The position numbers and the translations under genes are program-made. Positions 13,504-15,918 of a stretch of DNA of 15,918 nucleotides are shown here, piece by piece. The stretch is taken from the NCBI GenBank assembly GCA_041687755.1, contig JBDNJM010000129.1, positions 1 to 15,918 on the forward strand, read 5' to 3'. Positions within the stretch are counted from its first letter, which is position 1; each line of letters begins with the position of its first letter. This stretch comes from JBDNJM01 sp041687755 (GTDB taxonomy: Bacteria; Planctomycetota; UBA1135; GCA-002686595). Below the pieces are notes generated by a model. The model was not told the origin of the DNA. It did no database searches and saw nothing but the letters and a program-made list of their open reading frames with translations.

Positions 13504-15783
13504 ATGTCGATCATCGACCCCGAACTCAAGCCCTCCGAACTTCAGACCACCGACGACTCCATGGAAGCCCGGCTGGCGGCAGCCCAGTCCGACGCCGCCG
13601 ACATGGGCGAGCCCCTGCCGACGCTTGCTGAGTCCGGCGAGGAGCCCGGAACGCACCCGCTCCAGGAAGAGCTGTTCTCCGCCGTCGCCGAAGCCCTCGC
13701 CGAAGCCGACGACGAAGGCACCGAGGAGGAGGAGGAGAGCGTCGACGAAGCCGCCGAGCCCATGACTCCCCTGCAGGCCAAGCTGGCCGCCAAAGGCGGC
13801 AAGCTCGGCCCCGAGAAGGAGGTCATCCTCCAGCCGCAGGCCGCGCCTGCGCGCGACGAGCCGACAAGCGAGACCCTGGAAGCGCAGGCCCTGCTCGCTG
13901 AAGCGAAGGCTCAGCTTGCGAAAGCCCAGGCTCAGCTCGCCCAAGCGCAGGTCCAGACCGCGGAAGCTGAGGCTCCCGAGCCCGCCGCCGTCGAGACTCC
14001 AACGCAGGAGGACCCGCAGCCGGCCCCCGAGCCCGAGCAGGACTCCGGCCCCTTCAGCCGCATCCCCAAGGCCCTGCGCAAGGCGATCGAGAGCAAGGGC
14101 TATGACTCCCTGACTTCCGTTCAGGAGGCCGTCCTTGAGGCCGGCGACCGCGACCTGCAGATTTCGTCCCAGACCGGCTCTGGCAAGACGGTCGCGATCG
14201 GCCTCGTGCTCGCTCCGAAACTGCTGACCGACGACCTCTCCGGCGGACGCCCCATCGGCCCGAAGGTGCTCGTCCTGACCCCCACGCGTGAACTCGCTAT
14301 GCAGGTCAAGGGCGAGCTCGAGTGGCTCTACGGCGGCGTGCGCGGCGTAACCGTCGACTGCGTCACCGGTGGCACGAGCGTCGGCTTCGAGCGCCGCCGG
14401 CTCGAGCGCCCGGCTTCGATCCTCGTGGGCACCCCCGGCCGCGTGCTCGATCACCTGAGCAGCAAGTCACTGAACTTCTCCGAGCTCGAGTCCGTCGTGC
14501 TCGACGAGGCCGACCAGATGCTCGACATGGGCTTCCGTGACGAGCTCGAGGGCATCCTCGAGAAGATGCCCGAGGAGCGCCGCATGCACCTCGTGTCGGC
14601 CACGTTCCCGGACGGCATCCAGCGCCTCGCGCGCAACTACCAGCACAATCCGCAGCGCATCGAAGGCACGGCCCTCGGCCAGGCCAACGCTGACATCGAG
14701 CACGTCGTGCACCTCGTGCAGGACCTCGATCGCCGCGCCGCGATGATCAACCTGCTGCTGCTCACCGGCAAGGAGCGTACGCTCGTCTTTGTGAAGCAGC
14801 GCGCGGAGTCCAACCACGTCGCCGAGATGCTGAGCAAGGAGGGCTTCCCCGCCCTGCCGCTGTCCGGCGAGCTGGTCCAGGCTCAGCGCACGCGCACGCT
14901 AGAGGCCTTCAAGAACGGCCGCGTCAACGTGCTGGTCGCGACCGACGTCGCCGCCCGCGGCTTGGACGTGCCCGCCGTCACGACGGTGATCCACACCGCC
15001 CCGCCGATCGACTCCGAGTCCTACGTGCACCGCTCCGGGCGCACCGGTCGCGCCGGGCGCAAGGGCAAGAGCATCCTGCTCGCGCCGCCGATGCGCGCGC
15101 GCAAAGTGGAGTGGCTGTTGCGCGACGCGGGCGTCGAGTTCCGCTTCGACCCCGTGCCTTCCGCGAAGCAGGTCGAGCAGATCTTGTGCAAGCGCGAAGC
15201 CGCCCAGCTCGCCGCGTTGCTCGACGAGTCTGAGGTGACCGACGAGCTGCGCACCCAGGCCGAGGAGCTGCTCGAAGGCCGCTCGGCCGCCGACGTGGTC
15301 GCCGCGCTGCTGAAGAAGGCCGCGCCGGATCGCCCGGCCGAGCCCCAGCACCTCGAGCGCCACTCGCCGCCCGCGAAGCGCCGTCCGGAAGGCAAGTTCG
15401 CCAAGCAGATCTCTGATCGCAACGCCCGCGCGGACCGCGGCCGCCGCGACTTCACGCCGGGCGGCAGCTCGCGCAACGAGCGCAGTGATCGCAACGATTA
15501 CAACGACCGCCCCGACCGAGCCCGCGGCGTCAAGGCGCCCCAGGCCTCCGGCGACTTCGTGCGCTTCACGATCAACTGGGGCTTCGAGAGCGGCGCGAAC
15601 CCGCGCCGCCTGCTCGCCATGGCCTGCCGCCGCGGCGGCATCACGAACCACGACGTCGGCTCGATCGGCGTCGATCCGCGCAGCAGCACAATCGACGTTG
15701 CCTCGCGTGCGGCCGCGGACTTCCAGACCCGCGCCAGCCGCCGCGACAGCCGCGACAAGAATCTCGTGATCGAGCGCGCCTAA
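13504..15783 (+). CDS. DEAD-box ATP-dependent RNA helicase with a DbpA-type RNA-binding domain
   Basis: A 759-residue enzyme that unwinds RNA duplexes using ATP, of the DeaD/CsdA type acting in ribosome assembly or RNA turnover. Residues 1-180 are an acidic, low-complexity extension (EGTEEEEESVDEAAE; AEAKAQLAKAQAQLAQAQ) not found in short homologues. The Q motif begins at Phe184, followed by motif I SQTGSGKT (222-229), Ia PTRELA, Ib TPGR, II DEAD (334-337), III SAT (365-367), V ATDVAARGLD and VI HRSGRTGRAGR (509-519). Residues 590-680 are charged and disordered. The C-terminus (about 685-745, FVRFTINWGFESGANPRRLL, then GGITNHDVGSIGVD) matches the DbpA RNA-binding fold. ATG 13504 is chosen because the 56 upstream codons in frame lack coding character; the ribosome binding site is weak (TTGGAA). 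A terminator follows. Confidence 0.95.
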   Translation: MSIIDPELKPSELQTTDDSMEARLAAAQSDAADMGEPLPTLAESGEEPGTHPLQEELFSAVAEALAEADDEGTEEEEESVDEAAEPMTPLQAKLAAKGGKLGPEKEVILQPQAAPARDEPTSETLEAQALLAEAKAQLAKAQAQLAQAQVQTAEAEAPEPAAVETPTQEDPQPAPEPEQDSGPFSRIPKALRKAIESKGYDSLTSVQEAVLEAGDRDLQISSQTGSGKTVAIGLVLAPKLLTDDLSGGRPIGPKVLVLTPTRELAMQVKGELEWLYGGVRGVTVDCVTGGTSVGFERRRLERPASILVGTPGRVLDHLSSKSLNFSELESVVLDEADQMLDMGFRDELEGILEKMPEERRMHLVSATFPDGIQRLARNYQHNPQRIEGTALGQANADIEHVVHLVQDLDRRAAMINLLLLTGKERTLVFVKQRAESNHVAEMLSKEGFPALPLSGELVQAQRTRTLEAFKNGRVNVLVATDVAARGLDVPAVTTVIHTAPPIDSESYVHRSGRTGRAGRKGKSILLAPPMRARKVEWLLRDAGVEFRFDPVPSAKQVEQILCKREAAQLAALLDESEVTDELRTQAEELLEGRSAADVVAALLKKAAPDRPAEPQHLERHSPPAKRRPEGKFAKQISDRNARADRGRRDFTPGGSSRNERSDRNDYNDRPDRARGVKAPQASGDFVRFTINWGFESGANPRRLLAMACRRGGITNHDVGSIGVDPRSSTIDVASRAAADFQTRASRRDSRDKNLVIERA

Positions 15784-15799
15784 GCCCGTCTGACCTCGC

Positions 15800-15827
15800 A
15801 GGGCTCGCGCTCTGCGGGCGAAGCCCT
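15800..15827 (+). terminator. Helicase terminator hairpin
   Basis: AGGGCTCGC (15800-15808) pairs with GCGAAGCCCT (15818-15827) with one mismatch, 16 nt after the helicase stop. GC-rich stem, no T-tract. Confidence 0.55.
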
Positions 15828-15848
15828 CAGCATCTGGTCTGGGTGCCC

Positions 15849-15918
15849 GATACGGTGCCAGGCACAAAGTCGCCGGCTTGGCGACCTCCGCGGCTTCGCT
15901 GCGGAGGGGGCCAAGCCG
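15849..15918. repeat. Second palindromic element, cut by the window end
   Basis: GATACGGTGCCAGGCAC (15849-15865) is identical to 6379-6395. It is followed by AAAGTCGC and a hairpin in which CGGCTTGG (15874-15881) pairs with CCAAGCCG (15911-15918) and CCTCCGC (15885-15891) with GCGGAGG (15901-15907), both centred on 15896. By symmetry the other end should lie just beyond the window, giving an element of about 95 bp. It lies 65 nt downstream of the helicase stop. Confidence 0.75.

Noticed and set aside
12430..14454. 674-codon open frame on the minus strand
   Set aside because: It lies antisense to the helicase and overlaps the SGNH gene in another frame. It is open because of high GC; composition is low-complexity and no motif is present, while both overlapped genes have full motif sets.

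Overview
The window is GC-rich DNA with long coding stretches on both strands and mostly weak Shine-Dalgarno signals. The best guess is an uncultured member of the Planctomycetota. The clues are a C-terminal beta-type domain at 1597-2175 of the kind that ends many planctomycete secreted proteins, a large multiheme lipoprotein cytochrome, and a membrane-anchored SGNH hydrolase. This placement is inference from protein style; there is no rRNA or marker gene here.

Layout. (1) 1-3155, minus strand: a secreted alpha/beta-hydrolase (31-1395), the C-terminal remnant of a secreted protein (1597-2175), and a SAM-dependent methyltransferase broken by an in-frame TAA (2211-3155). (2) 3545-6358, plus strand: a 937-residue lipoprotein with 11 CXXCH haem motifs. 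Its stop codon is followed after 2 nt by a 136-bp near-perfect palindrome that fills the whole gap to the next convergent gene. (3) 6498-9318: a decaying region holding four GNAT acetyltransferase domains on the minus strand. They are a truncated copy, a heavily frameshifted remnant, and a two-domain protein carrying two in-frame TAG codons. Between them lie two small secreted-protein genes on the plus strand, both frameshifted, in locally AT-richer DNA. (4) 9372-11227, plus strand: a D-2-hydroxyacid dehydrogenase with a lipoprotein signal, overlapping the start of a polyphosphate kinase 2 gene (TGATG junction). (5) 11351-12992, minus strand: a membrane SGNH hydrolase followed by a small two-helix membrane protein. 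(6) 13504-15783, plus strand: a DEAD-box RNA helicase with an acidic N-terminal extension and a DbpA-type RNA-binding tail, then a terminator and the first part of a second palindromic element.

The genes do not form one pathway. PPK2 (polyphosphate and nucleotide metabolism), the helicase and the SGNH hydrolase look intact and ordinary. The multiheme cytochrome stands alone, without visible porin or partner redox genes. The most unusual content is structural: a family of palindromes that share a 17-bp end sequence with different inner stems (6361-6496 and 15849 to the window end); a 26-bp exact repeat at 3251 and 11379; and a concentration of nonsense and frameshift lesions between about 2.2 and 9.3 kb. 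No RNA genes, CRISPR arrays, transposase genes or integrases were seen.
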